A stretch of 64,000 bases of DNA from Clostridia bacterium (GTDB lineage Bacteria; Bacillota; Clostridia; Oscillospirales; CAG-272), in NCBI GenBank assembly GCA_017399145.1, contig JAFQEG010000004.1, positions 17,855-81,854 of the forward strand, read 5' to 3'. The notes under the pieces were generated by a model. That model was not told where the DNA came from, ran no database searches, and saw nothing but the letters and a program-made list of their open reading frames with translations. Within the stretch, counting starts at the first letter, position 1; each line of letters opens with the position of its first letter. The translations under genes and the position numbers were made by a program. Below are positions 1-7,711 of this stretch, one piece after another.

Positions 1-577
1 CAAGCTGACCTATATAGTCCTTAGCTCGACCTAGGAAGTGTCCACTCTTGTATTCACCAATAGCAACGGTTAAATTACTAACAACTGCCAGCTCGCCAAG
101 TCCACTATCCCCGTTTAACCCACTGTTTATGTCTGTCGACACAACGTAAGCACGTGAGTTGTTTATCTTTTCAATAGCAGTTTTGTAAGGGTCAAGTACA
201 GTCCCACTAAAGCCTGTACCAAAAATGCAATCAACTAACACATTGTATTGCCTAAGTGGTGTATCTGCCTTAAGCAAGGCAACGGAAATTCCCATTTTTA
301 TGCACAAATCCCTGTAATAAATTCCGTCAGGAGTCACAGGGGGTTCAACCATATAAACGTCAACCTCAAAGGACTTTTCCTTCAAAATGGTAGCTAAAGC
401 ATACCCGTCACCACCATTGTTGCCCTTGCCACAAATGATAGCAATCCTGCCCCACCACTTAACCGAGTCAAAAATCCCCTTTGATGCCCGATACATCAAT
501 TCCCTTGATGGCACACCACTCTTGATAGTGTAAGCATCGCTTTTTCTCATGTTATCTACGCTAACTACTTTTTTCAT
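1..577 (-). CDS. NAD(P)HX epimerase domain protein (YjeF N-terminal family), cut off by the window edge
   Basis: Reading left from the ATG at 577, about 192 residues are open to the window edge with no stop, so the 3' part is missing. The protein opens MKKVVSVDNMRKSDAYTI and carries the glycine-rich loop ICGKGNNGGDGYA (residues 48-60), then FGTGFSGT and a TDINSG motif. These mark the YjeF N-terminal domain, whose known members epimerise hydrated NAD(P)H (NAD(P)HX) so that a dehydratase can repair it. Many bacteria fuse the epimerase to the dehydratase; whether that holds here cannot be seen. The start is supported by AGGAG at 585-589. Function is inferred from the motifs only. Confidence 0.85.
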   Translation of the reverse strand, partial: MKKVVSVDNMRKSDAYTIKSGVPSRELMYRASKGIFDSVKWWGRIAIICGKGNNGGDGYALATILKEKSFEVDVYMVEPPVTPDGIYYRDLCIKMGISVALLKADTPLRQYNVLVDCIFGTGFSGTVLDPYKTAIEKINNSRAYVVSTDINSGLNGDSGLGELAVVSNLTVAIGEYKSGHFLGRAKDYIGQL

Positions 578-600
578 ATTTACTCCTTTAGACTGTTTCA

Positions 601-680
601 CCCTTGCAAAGCAAGGATTTAACCGTGCGTTAGCACGATTTCATCACGAAGTGATTTCACAAAGCGCCGTTGGATTTCAT
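601..680. repeat. tandem mini-hairpin array 1
   Basis: Short hairpins joined by a near-constant linker: CCTTGC-aaa-GCAAGG, then CGTGC-gtta-GCACG, then CAC-gaa-GTG, each followed by ATTTCA or a close variant. The array lies at the 3' ends of two leftward genes, and its last unit runs into the stop codon of the SGNH hydrolase gene. The same design recurs at 14410, 39403, 57669 and 63546. Confidence 0.75.
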
Positions 681-1336
681 TCGCAAATGAGGTTTTCAAG
701 CACCTTGATAACCTCATTTGCGATAACTGCATGTCCTGCCTCGGTTGGATGCACTCCGTCCCAAATCCAATATTTTGGGTTGGGAGAGTGTCGCCTTTCG
801 TCAAATAAATGCTGAAGCGGTACAAAGATTGCACCCTGTTTTTCTGCAATTTCTCCACAAGCAATTTGTATATTTTTTAGCTTTCTTCCAACAAAATCTT
901 GACTTATATTTTCCTGTGGTGCTTGGTCGTCAATATAGGCAAATGGCTCTAAAATTATTATCTTTAGCTTTGGATTTTGTTCTCTTGCCATTTGGAGCAA
1001 TTTTTCGTATCTTCCACGGTAGCCGATTGCTTCCCCGTCGTATTCGCACCCTGCGTAGCCACACCTTGAGTCGTTTGTGCCAATTAGCATAATTAAAACG
1101 TCGGGCTTTTCTAAAAGAGTGTCATTTTCCCATCTTTCAAGCAATTCCTCAGTGCGATTTCCGCTAACACCTCGGTTAATAAACTCAAGTCCACGGTCGT
1201 TATATTCAAGCCCTAAAAGTCCTGTTACTATGTAAGGGTACGCATGTCCTATTTGATGATTTTTGTCCCATCGGGACTCTATTTCCTTGTATCTGTTTCC
1301 ATCTGTGATGGAATCTCCTTGAAATAAAATTCTCAT
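677..1336 (-). CDS. SGNH/GDSL-family hydrolase (lipase/esterase-like)
   Basis: A 219-residue soluble protein with all the SGNH blocks: nucleophile block GDSITDG (Ser9), block II GVSGN (56-60), block III GTND (86-89), and the C-terminal Asp193/His196 pair in DGVHPTEAGH. Members of this family deacylate or de-esterify lipids, sugars or peptidoglycan. No signal peptide is present, so the protein is probably cytoplasmic and the substrate is unknown. The ATG at 1336 follows an AAAGG ribosome site and a TTGAAA/TAAAAT promoter. Its last codons lie inside the hairpin array downstream, so the array has grown into, or supplied, the end of the gene. Confidence 0.85.
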   Translation of the reverse strand: MRILFQGDSITDGNRYKEIESRWDKNHQIGHAYPYIVTGLLGLEYNDRGLEFINRGVSGNRTEELLERWENDTLLEKPDVLIMLIGTNDSRCGYAGCEYDGEAIGYRGRYEKLLQMAREQNPKLKIIILEPFAYIDDQAPQENISQDFVGRKLKNIQIACGEIAEKQGAIFVPLQHLFDERRHSPNPKYWIWDGVHPTEAGHAVIANEVIKVLENLICE

Positions 1337-1360
1337 ACTGCGACCTTTCGTTTTTTCTTT

Positions 1361-1389
1361 ATTTTAACATACTTTATAATTCATTTCAA
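1361..1389 (-). promoter_or_regulatory. promoter of the SGNH hydrolase gene
   Basis: On the minus strand TTGAAA (1389-1384) and TAAAAT (1366-1361) are separated by 17 bp, about 25 bp upstream of the ATG. Confidence 0.6.
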
Positions 1390-1476
1390 CTGCAAATTTT
1401 TAACCTTAATGAGAATAAACAACCAAAAAATCTTAATTTATGATTATATCTTGCGATTTTTTGACAATTTGCACTA

Positions 1477-1515
1477 TTGACATTGACTCTCTGATATGTT
1501 ATTATTATATTGATA
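1477..1515 (+). promoter_or_regulatory. tandem promoters of the LRR protein gene
   Basis: TTGACA at 1477-1482 lies 17 bp before TATTAT (1500-1505), and an overlapping TTGACT at 1483-1488 lies 17 bp before TATATT (1506-1511). Both point at the gene starting at 1545, which has a strong AAAGGAGAT ribosome site. Confidence 0.65.
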
Positions 1516-1544
1516 TAATATCCATTTTTTAAAGGAGATAAATT

Positions 1545-3107
1545 ATGAAAAAGAAATTACTTTTATTTGTAGTAATGCTTTCAATGCTTGCTTGCATGTT
1601 AGCAGTTACTGCACTTGCCGTTGAGGTTGATGGTATTTACTACTCACTTAACGGAAGTGGCGAAAACGCTTATGCCATAGTTACCTCAGAAAACAGAACC
1701 TCCTGTACTCTTGCTGACGTTGTAATTCCTGCAACAATTACAGTTGGTGACGTTACCTACAAGGTTACTGAAATTGCCTCCTCTGCTTGGGGTAATAACT
1801 ATTCTAGCTATGCAGATAACACAAAGACCAACCAATTTATTAAGTCCATAGTAATTGGTCCAAACGTTAAATCCGTTGGAAATCACGCATTCAGATGTCT
1901 TCCATACCTTGAGGAAGTAGTGTTTGATAACTATTCAGCTGCGTCTGCAATTTCTATGGGAAATGCTGAATTTATGTATAACGACCTTTTAACAACCGTT
2001 ACCTTTACAGAAAGATGCAAGGTTTCTCAAATTGGTAGCAACTGCTTTGCTTATTGTAACTCGCTAACAACCGTAGATTTCCTTTCGCCAAGCATAACCA
2101 ATATTGGCGGTAGCGCTTTCAGAGATTGTGATATAAAAACTCTTGACCTTTCCAAAACAAGCGTTACAACAATATACGGTTGGGCGTTTGGTGGAAACAA
2201 AAACCTTTCAACAATCAAATTCTCCAATACTCTTGAAGAAATTCAAAGCAACTCCCTTCAAAATACCATTGCACAGTCAGTAGTTTTCCCTCACACTCTT
2301 ACAAAAACAACTGGAGAGGTTTTTGGTGGATGCTCACAAACAAAGCTAATGGTATTCCCTGCTTTGACAGAGGGTCAGTGCTCCATCTCTAAGACAATGC
2401 TTCACAACCTAAAGCCAAACGTAGTTATTTACGCAGGCAACAACCCAGAATTCTTAAAGAGCTCAATCAACAACTTCTCACAATACGACATTCAACCATT
2501 TGAAAATTACGTACCAGGCACAACCTATGCAAAAAATACTATTTTCTACGGTGCAGATACCTGCCAAGCATGTAACGGTCTTGTAGGCGAAAGAGAGTTC
2601 GTATTTACCTCACTTGCAGAGGTTATGAAGGACCAAGCCCTTTGCACAAACTGTGGTGCAGGCGACGTTACAACCTACCCAGCTGTATTTACAAACCTAG
2701 GCTTTGCTACCTTTGATATCAATCATAGCATTACACAAGGCTTTGTAATCTGCAAAGCTTCACTTGAATTGTATAACGAAAAGTTCCCAGAATCACAGGT
2801 TTCCGAGTATGGTCTTGTTGCAGTAGCAAAATCAAGAGTTGACTCCGAAAACACCGCCTTTGATAGCGAGGGCAACAACAAGACAGGTGTTACAAGCATT
2901 GAAATGTCAAACCGTGGCTACGACCTAATCGAGGCTAGAATCACAGGCTTCGACCCAAGCCAAACACTAGACGACGGCACGTCCTATGCCGACATTGAGC
3001 TTTATATCAACGCATACGTTTACGTTGGCGACACCATCTACTACCTATCAAATGGTCAAAGTGGAACAACATTAACCGGCGCAATTACCTATAACTCAGT
3101 TAAATAA
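1545..3107 (+). CDS. secreted BspA-like leucine-rich-repeat protein
   Basis: 520 residues. Residues 1-25 form a classical signal peptide (MKKK, hydrophobic core, cleavage near LAVTALA). Residues about 90-310 carry irregular LRR_5 (BspA/Treponema) repeats with the phrases AFRCLPYLEEVVF and AFGGNKNLSTIKF. The C-terminal third is a separate non-repeat domain that opens with two CxxC pairs (CQAC and CTNC, about 30 residues apart), suggesting a small metal-binding or disulphide knot. No LPXTG motif or lipobox is visible, so it is probably released or held by other means. BspA-like proteins of oral and gut bacteria often take part in adhesion; the ligand here is unknown. The gene is monocistronic, with its own promoter and terminator. 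Confidence 0.85.
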   Translation: MKKKLLLFVVMLSMLACMLAVTALAVEVDGIYYSLNGSGENAYAIVTSENRTSCTLADVVIPATITVGDVTYKVTEIASSAWGNNYSSYADNTKTNQFIKSIVIGPNVKSVGNHAFRCLPYLEEVVFDNYSAASAISMGNAEFMYNDLLTTVTFTERCKVSQIGSNCFAYCNSLTTVDFLSPSITNIGGSAFRDCDIKTLDLSKTSVTTIYGWAFGGNKNLSTIKFSNTLEEIQSNSLQNTIAQSVVFPHTLTKTTGEVFGGCSQTKLMVFPALTEGQCSISKTMLHNLKPNVVIYAGNNPEFLKSSINNFSQYDIQPFENYVPGTTYAKNTIFYGADTCQACNGLVGEREFVFTSLAEVMKDQALCTNCGAGDVTTYPAVFTNLGFATFDINHSITQGFVICKASLELYNEKFPESQVSEYGLVAVAKSRVDSENTAFDSEGNNKTGVTSIEMSNRGYDLIEARITGFDPSQTLDDGTSYADIELYINAYVYVGDTIYYLSNGQSGTTLTGAITYNSVK

Positions 3108-3110
3108 CAA

Positions 3111-3140
3111 AAAAAGTCCGTCACCTAGACGGACTTTTTT
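3111..3140 (+). terminator. rho-independent terminator of the LRR gene
   Basis: A 12-bp stem AAAAAGTCCGTC / GACGGACTTTTT with a 5-nt loop runs into a T tract 4 nt after the stop codon. Confidence 0.9.
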
Positions 3141-3156
3141 ATCCCAACAAATATTT

Positions 3157-3187
3157 AAAAAGGCTTGACACCTAGTCAAGCCTTTTT
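3157..3187. terminator. second, bidirectional terminator
   Basis: AAAAAGGCTTGA / TCAAGCCTTTTT hairpin between the convergent LRR and citrate synthase genes. T tracts on both strands let it serve either gene. Confidence 0.75.
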
Positions 3188-3349
3188 ATTTTCCGAGGGC
3201 TAGCGAAACGAGTGCAGAAGACAAAAAAAGAAGAGATTTTGCAAAATGCAAAATCTCAACCTTTAATATTTACTTTATTGCTTAGCAAGACAATAATCTA
3301 TTAAGATATTCCCGTCTGCTTTTGTTCTGTGCTTGTTGCAGCAGCCCGA

Positions 3350-4726
3350 CTACTTTCTCTTGTCCATAGGAATATACTCATGACGAGGGCAAACGTGCTG
3401 ATAACCGGGACGAATAATCTTTCCGTTGAGTAGTAGCTCCTCAAGACGGTGAGCACTCCAACCGGCAATTCTTGCGATTGCAAAGATTGGGGTAAATAGC
3501 TCCGTTGGAAGTCCTAGCATATTGTAGACAAAGCCGGAATAGAAGTCCACGTTTGCGCTAACGCCCTTATAAATCTTTCTTTCCTTAGCTATAACCTCAG
3601 GGGCGAGTCGCTCGATAAGTGCGCAAAGCTTGTAGTCCTTTTCAACGCCCTTTTCCTTAGCAAGCTTTTCAACAAAGGTCTTGAAAACCTTAGCACGAGG
3701 GTCGCTAAGTGCGTAAACTGCGTGTCCCATTCCGTAAATCAAGCCCTTACCATCAAATACCTCTTTGTTAAGGATTTTTGTAAGGTAGTTCTTAATTTCT
3801 TCCTCGTTTGTGTAGTCCTCTACATTTTCCTTAATATTCTTTACCATTTCAACAACCTTAGCATTTGCGCCACCGTGACGAGGACCCTTAAGAGAGCCTA
3901 GAGATGCTGCAATTGCAGAATAGGTATCTGTACCAGATGAGGTTACAACGTGAGTTGTAAAGCTAGAGTTGTTACCACCACCGTGCTCTGCGTGAAGCAC
4001 TAGTGCAAGGTCCAAAATCTGCGCCTCAAGTGGTGTAAAGGTACCGTCCTTTCTTAGCATATAAAGAATATTTTCAGCCGTTGAATACTCAGACTTTGGA
4101 CGTCTAATAATTAGTGACTTTTTCTTTTCGTAATATAGGTAGCTACGATATGCGTAAACTGCCAAAAGTGGCATTTCGGAAATCAACTGTAAGCATTGAC
4201 GAAGCACGTTTGGAATGCTTGTATCATCTGCCTTGTCGTCATAGGCATAAAGGGTCAAGACACTTCTTGCCAAAACGTTCATCATATCCTTACCGCCTGC
4301 CTTCATAAGCACGTCACGGACAAAGTTACGAGGCAAGGACCTGTACTTGTTGAGTAGGTCGCAAAACTCCTTAAGTCCCTTCTTATCTGGCAAGCTACCG
4401 AATAATAGCAAATAAACAGTTTCCTCAAAGCCTTGACGATTGTCAGTCAAAAATCCGTTTACAAGGTCGTTTATATTGATACCACGATAATAAAGCTCAC
4501 CATCACAAGGAGTCCTTGTGCCGTCCGGATTGTCGATAAATGAGTTAATCTCAGAAATTTCAGTAAGACCTGCCACAACACCCTTACCGTTTAGGTCACG
4601 AAGTCCGCGCTTTACGTCGTACTTAATGTACATTTCGGGCTCGATTTTGGTTGTGCTGGAGCACATTTCCACATAAGACATTATCTGTGGGGTTATTTTT
4701 GTTAGTTCTTTTTTTGCAGTTGCCAT
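3350..4726 (-). CDS. gltA: citrate synthase
   Basis: 458 residues when started at the ATG at 4726 (MATAKKELTK). The reading frame stays open upstream to 4795 but there runs through a repeat element and is not homologous sequence; GAGGG sits 8 nt before 4726. The catalytic motifs of the family are present: LHAEHGGGNNSS, GPRHGGAN and GMGHAVY, plus DFYSGFVYNMLGLP near the C terminus. It condenses acetyl-CoA with oxaloacetate to citrate in the cytoplasm. No aconitase or isocitrate dehydrogenase gene is adjacent, so it probably serves glutamate supply in a partial TCA branch. The gene stands alone, with a leader of roughly 440 nt containing repeat copies E1 and E2. A 2-methylcitrate synthase role cannot be excluded from motifs alone. 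Confidence 0.93.
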   Translation of the reverse strand: MATAKKELTKITPQIMSYVEMCSSTTKIEPEMYIKYDVKRGLRDLNGKGVVAGLTEISEINSFIDNPDGTRTPCDGELYYRGININDLVNGFLTDNRQGFEETVYLLLFGSLPDKKGLKEFCDLLNKYRSLPRNFVRDVLMKAGGKDMMNVLARSVLTLYAYDDKADDTSIPNVLRQCLQLISEMPLLAVYAYRSYLYYEKKKSLIIRRPKSEYSTAENILYMLRKDGTFTPLEAQILDLALVLHAEHGGGNNSSFTTHVVTSSGTDTYSAIAASLGSLKGPRHGGANAKVVEMVKNIKENVEDYTNEEEIKNYLTKILNKEVFDGKGLIYGMGHAVYALSDPRAKVFKTFVEKLAKEKGVEKDYKLCALIERLAPEVIAKERKIYKGVSANVDFYSGFVYNMLGLPTELFTPIFAIARIAGWSAHRLEELLLNGKIIRPGYQHVCPRHEYIPMDKRK

Positions 4727-4738
4727 ATTGTTTCCCTC

Positions 4739-5049
4739 GTGCGCACATAGTGGGTAGAACAAAAAGCGGTAACTTGCCACACTTGTTTCTAACACCTGTG
4801 CTTTCCAATTTTATTTTATTTTTGCTACTGTTTTTCTTTTTTAAGGTTGAAAGTGTTTCACACTTTCTTCATTTTTCGCTTTTTTAGTCGCGACCTTGTT
4901 CTCTGCCGTACGAAGTACGCCTACGGGAACCCCCAAAACTCATTCTTCGCTTCGGGGAACCCCTGCCGACGAAAACAAGTTCACGCCTTCTACCTCACTA
5001 TCTGCTTGGTGCTCTCCAATTTAGTTAGCGAGTGTATATTGTTTCGTTC
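4739..5049 (-). repeat. dispersed leader repeat, copy E1 (long form)
   Basis: About 310 bp lying immediately 5' of citrate synthase. Read on the minus strand it contains a GAAAGTGT-gaa-ACACTTTC hairpin, smaller hairpins such as CGTAC-gaa-GTACG, then a GC-rich tail ending GTGCGCAC next to the ribosome site. The long form recurs at 7320 and 17363, always oriented with the GTGCGCAC end toward the start of a minus-strand gene. Together with E2 it fills the space between citrate synthase and its promoter. Confidence 0.85.
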
Positions 5050-5145
5050 GTGCGCACATAGTGGGTAGAACAAAAAGCGATAACTTGCCACACTTGTTTC
5101 TAACACCTGTGCTCTTCAATTTCTTCATTTTTCGCTTTATTTTAG
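5050..5145 (-). repeat. dispersed leader repeat, copy E2 (short form)
   Basis: Repeats only the gene-proximal part of E1 (GTGCGCAC, TAGTGGGTAGAAC, the CACTTGTTTCTAACACC stretch) and stops after about 95 bp. It directly abuts E1, giving a long-plus-short tandem that is seen again at 7320-7672. Confidence 0.8.
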
Positions 5146-5168
5146 CGCGCTAAAATAAAATATACCCC

Positions 5169-5202
5169 ATTGTAGCATATAAATGTTAACAAAATGTTAA
5201 CA
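5169..5202 (-). promoter_or_regulatory. candidate citrate synthase promoter with twin TGTTAACA boxes
   Basis: On the minus strand an extended -10, TGC-TACAAT (5177-5169), is preceded by two copies of the palindrome TGTTAACA at 5184-5191 and 5195-5202, exactly 11 bp (one helical turn) apart. There is no good -35, so the boxes look like operator or activator sites. The regulator is unknown. Confidence 0.5.
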
Positions 5203-5284
5203 AACGTAAGAAAACTAATTTTTATTTAATAATTTTTTACACTTGTTAGGGTGATATTCATTTTATGCATTAAAAATTGAATAA

Positions 5285-6559
5285 TTATTCAAGAGTTAAT
5301 CTTGTATACAGATTGATAAACTCTTTCACCTTATCAATCGGGATTGCTATTCCGTAGCTTCCGTTATCCTTGCCGGTGCCGGCGTAGTTTATGCCGACTA
5401 GCTGACAGTTTGAATTAAACAATGCACCACCGCTTGACCCGTGAGTTATATCTGCATCGTGCCATAGCACCTGGAAGTCAAGGCTAATTTCCCCTGTTGC
5501 CAGCTGGTATGTTACGCATTTACCATAGGTAACCGAGTTTCTAATCCCCTCAGGCGACCCTACTGCTACAACCAAATCGTCAATTACGGGGTTTATCTTT
5601 GCCATTTCTGTGGCACGTAATTTTTCGTCTATTATAGTAAATTCCAAAAGGGCTAAGTCGTAGTCCTCTCTTATAGCATCTACACCTAGTCTTTTCGACA
5701 CCTCTGCATTGTATCTTCTGCCAAAGCTATCGGTTATTTTAAGACTTGTTAAGGTTAAGTCCTTAGTATATACAACGTGTGCGTTAGTAAGGACATATGC
5801 CTTGCTACCCTCAATTTTTACAATAACACCTGACCCTTGTGTGCTTGTTGTGGTATAGACGTTATTAATCCTACCTATTTGGTCCGTATAGATAGTTACA
5901 ACCGAGGCAAGCCCCTCTTCCTTTATCTGCTTTTCAACCTTTTCTAGGTTCGGTGCGTATTTTGCATAATAGGTGGTGTCCCTATACGTTTTAAGAGTGT
6001 TGGGGGACACCTCTGTTTGCAAGGTCTTATCCTTGCACCAAACTTTAAAATATTCATTTCCCACATCGTCCATTTGAGGCAAGGTAGGACTTTGGCCGAA
6101 TTTAATTTTTTGAGTATCAACTACCCTTGACCCATGCTTAAAGGTAATTGTGTATACCTTATCCTCAAGGCTAGAAATTCGCTCCCTTGACAAGCCCTGT
6201 ATCTTTAATTTAAAGCGAGATGCACTTGCAACAAGGTCACTTTCCGCAAGGAATTCTATTTGGAAGTCCTCGTTTGCAGAAATTTCAATTTTCTTTACAA
6301 CGCTGTCAGTTTCGTAAATTTCGTCCTCGTTTTCGTCTACGAAAATAAGACTAGCCTCGTATTTATATATAGGTAAGGGACAGCTACTAGTCACCGTTAA
6401 AATCGTTAAGTCCCCTGTTTCGCTTTTTTCAATAGAGGAAAATTCAAAATAGCCCGAGGTAACGACCTGGTCGCCAAAAAGCTGTAAAAGGCTACAACCA
6501 CTAAGCAAGCATACAAGCAAGCAGACAATCGCTATTGATAATACTTTGACCTTTTTCAT
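5285..6559 (-). CDS. trypsin-like serine protease lipoprotein (S1C/HtrA-like) with an InlB-type repeat
   Basis: 424 residues. A lipoprotein signal peptide ends in LSGC with Cys22 as lipid attachment site, so it should sit on the outer face of the membrane. Residues about 135-200 form a single InlB B-repeat-like module (YTITFKHGSRVV ... TYYAKY). The protease domain occupies 210-424 with the triad His261 (TNAHVVY), Asp301 (EDYDLALLEF) and Ser376 in GSSGG. No PDZ domain follows, unlike classical HtrA. It is the last gene of the leftward run from ymdB and starts 27 bp after the rsmG stop. Role in surface protein processing or envelope stress is an inference. Its stop lies in a perfect palindrome, TTGAATAATTATTCAA (5277-5292), which may act as a weak terminator. 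Confidence 0.85.
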   Translation of the reverse strand: MKKVKVLSIAIVCLLVCLLSGCSLLQLFGDQVVTSGYFEFSSIEKSETGDLTILTVTSSCPLPIYKYEASLIFVDENEDEIYETDSVVKKIEISANEDFQIEFLAESDLVASASRFKLKIQGLSRERISSLEDKVYTITFKHGSRVVDTQKIKFGQSPTLPQMDDVGNEYFKVWCKDKTLQTEVSPNTLKTYRDTTYYAKYAPNLEKVEKQIKEEGLASVVTIYTDQIGRINNVYTTTSTQGSGVIVKIEGSKAYVLTNAHVVYTKDLTLTSLKITDSFGRRYNAEVSKRLGVDAIREDYDLALLEFTIIDEKLRATEMAKINPVIDDLVVAVGSPEGIRNSVTYGKCVTYQLATGEISLDFQVLWHDADITHGSSGGALFNSNCQLVGINYAGTGKDNGSYGIAIPIDKVKEFINLYTRLTLE

Positions 6560-6585
6560 AGCCTTTTTTCCTTTCTTTTCAATCT

Positions 6586-7311
6586 TTATAAGGGTTTTTT
6601 CGAAATCTGCGAGTTATTTCTTGGGTAAGCTTTTGGTGTTTGGCTTACCTTTCTTATTACTACAATGGCACGGTCTAGCTTTTCGCTTCCGTTTGTCAAG
6701 GTGTAATTATACACCCTTTCCACCTTGCCACCTAAAAGGGAAATTGCGTTTTCTGCTTCCTTTAATTCCTCGGTGGTGGTTTGCGCCTTCATTGAAATAA
6801 AGGCACCCCCTATCTTAACTAAGGGTAAGCAAAGCTCGCAAATTAAATTAAGCTTGCCAACGGCACGTGCCGTTACAATATCAAATTTTTCTCTGTATTC
6901 TTGGTCCTTGCCTAGGTCCTCGGCACGACGATTAGAGGTGTCAACCCTCAAGCCGAAAAGCTTGCCCGTTTCATTAACATAGCTTACCTTTTTAGTAACG
7001 CTATCTACCCCTAAAACAGACACGTCGTCCCTTAAAATTGAAATTACAAGGGACGGAAAGCCACCCCCACAGCCAATATCACAGACTTTTGCCCCCTCCT
7101 TTATAAAGGGCACGCAAGCCGAGGAATCAACTAAATGCTTTAGTATAATTCCCTCGTCGTCAACAATGGCAGTTAGGTTAAGGGTCTTGTTTGTTTCAAC
7201 AAGTCTGTCCCTTAGCTTTTCTAGGACAATTGCCTTTTCCTCGGTTATTAAATTTTTGGTTGCCTCATTCATTTGGGCAACTTCTATTAATTTCTTTTGA
7301 AAATCCGTCAT
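6586..7311 (-). CDS. rsmG: 16S rRNA (guanine-N7) methyltransferase RsmG
   Basis: 241 residues from the ATG at 7311 (MTDFQKKL). It carries the RsmG (GidB) signature: SAM-binding loop CDIGCGGGFPSLV, the VDSVTKKVSYV stretch after motif I, and TARAVGKL. The enzyme methylates G527 of 16S rRNA, and its loss gives low-level streptomycin resistance in known species. GAGGG 4 nt before the ATG is a tight but usable ribosome site. The frame stays open upstream through repeat E3 to a further ATG at 7395, adding 28 residues; I take that as an accident of the repeat. A trailing Lys/Arg-rich tail (YPRNNSQISKKPL) extends beyond the usual domain end. Confidence 0.92.
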   Translation of the reverse strand: MTDFQKKLIEVAQMNEATKNLITEEKAIVLEKLRDRLVETNKTLNLTAIVDDEGIILKHLVDSSACVPFIKEGAKVCDIGCGGGFPSLVISILRDDVSVLGVDSVTKKVSYVNETGKLFGLRVDTSNRRAEDLGKDQEYREKFDIVTARAVGKLNLICELCLPLVKIGGAFISMKAQTTTEELKEAENAISLLGGKVERVYNYTLTNGSEKLDRAIVVIRKVSQTPKAYPRNNSQISKKPL

Positions 7312-7319
7312 TTTCCCTC

Positions 7320-7581
7320 GTGTGCATATAGTGGGTAGAACAAAAGCGGGGAAATAGCCCTGCCTTTTTCTAGCACTTGTGCTCTTCAATTTCATTATTT
7401 TTTCGCTAAAGTATTTCTTTTTTAAGGTTGAAAGTGTTTCACACTTTCTTCATTTTTTCGCTTTTTTAGTCACGCTTGCTACTCTGCCGTACACTAGTAA
7501 GGCGACGACTACGCAATCGTGCCTTCTACCTCACTATCTGCTTGGTGCTCTCCAATATAGTTTGTGCGTATATATTGTTTT
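7320..7581 (-). repeat. dispersed leader repeat, copy E3 (long form)
   Basis: Diverged and about 50 bp shorter than E1: the segment with the CCCC hairpins near the middle is reduced. It retains TAGTGGGTAGAAC, the GAAAGTGTTTCACACTTTC hairpin and CTACCTCACTATCTGCTTGG. It lies 5' of rsmG with the same polarity as E1. Confidence 0.8.
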
Positions 7582-7672
7582 ATAGTGGGTAGAACAAAAA
7601 GCGGTAACTTACCACACTTGTTTCTAACACTTGTGCCTTCAATTTCATTATTTTTTTCGCTAAAGTATTTGA
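7582..7672 (-). repeat. dispersed leader repeat, copy E4 (short form)
   Basis: Short module abutting E3, from ATAGTGGGTAGAAC to the TTCGCTAAAGTATTT end, 40 bp before the stop of the MBL gene. The 7312-7711 gap holds nothing else that I can recognise. Confidence 0.75.
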
Positions 7673-7711
7673 TTCATAACAATGCGTATCATTTCATAGC
7701 TGTAAAAGCCA

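Noticed and set aside
4727-4795. N-terminal extension of citrate synthase to 4795
   Set aside because: The extra 23 codons lie wholly in the leader repeat; the ATG at 4726 has the ribosome site and the family start.
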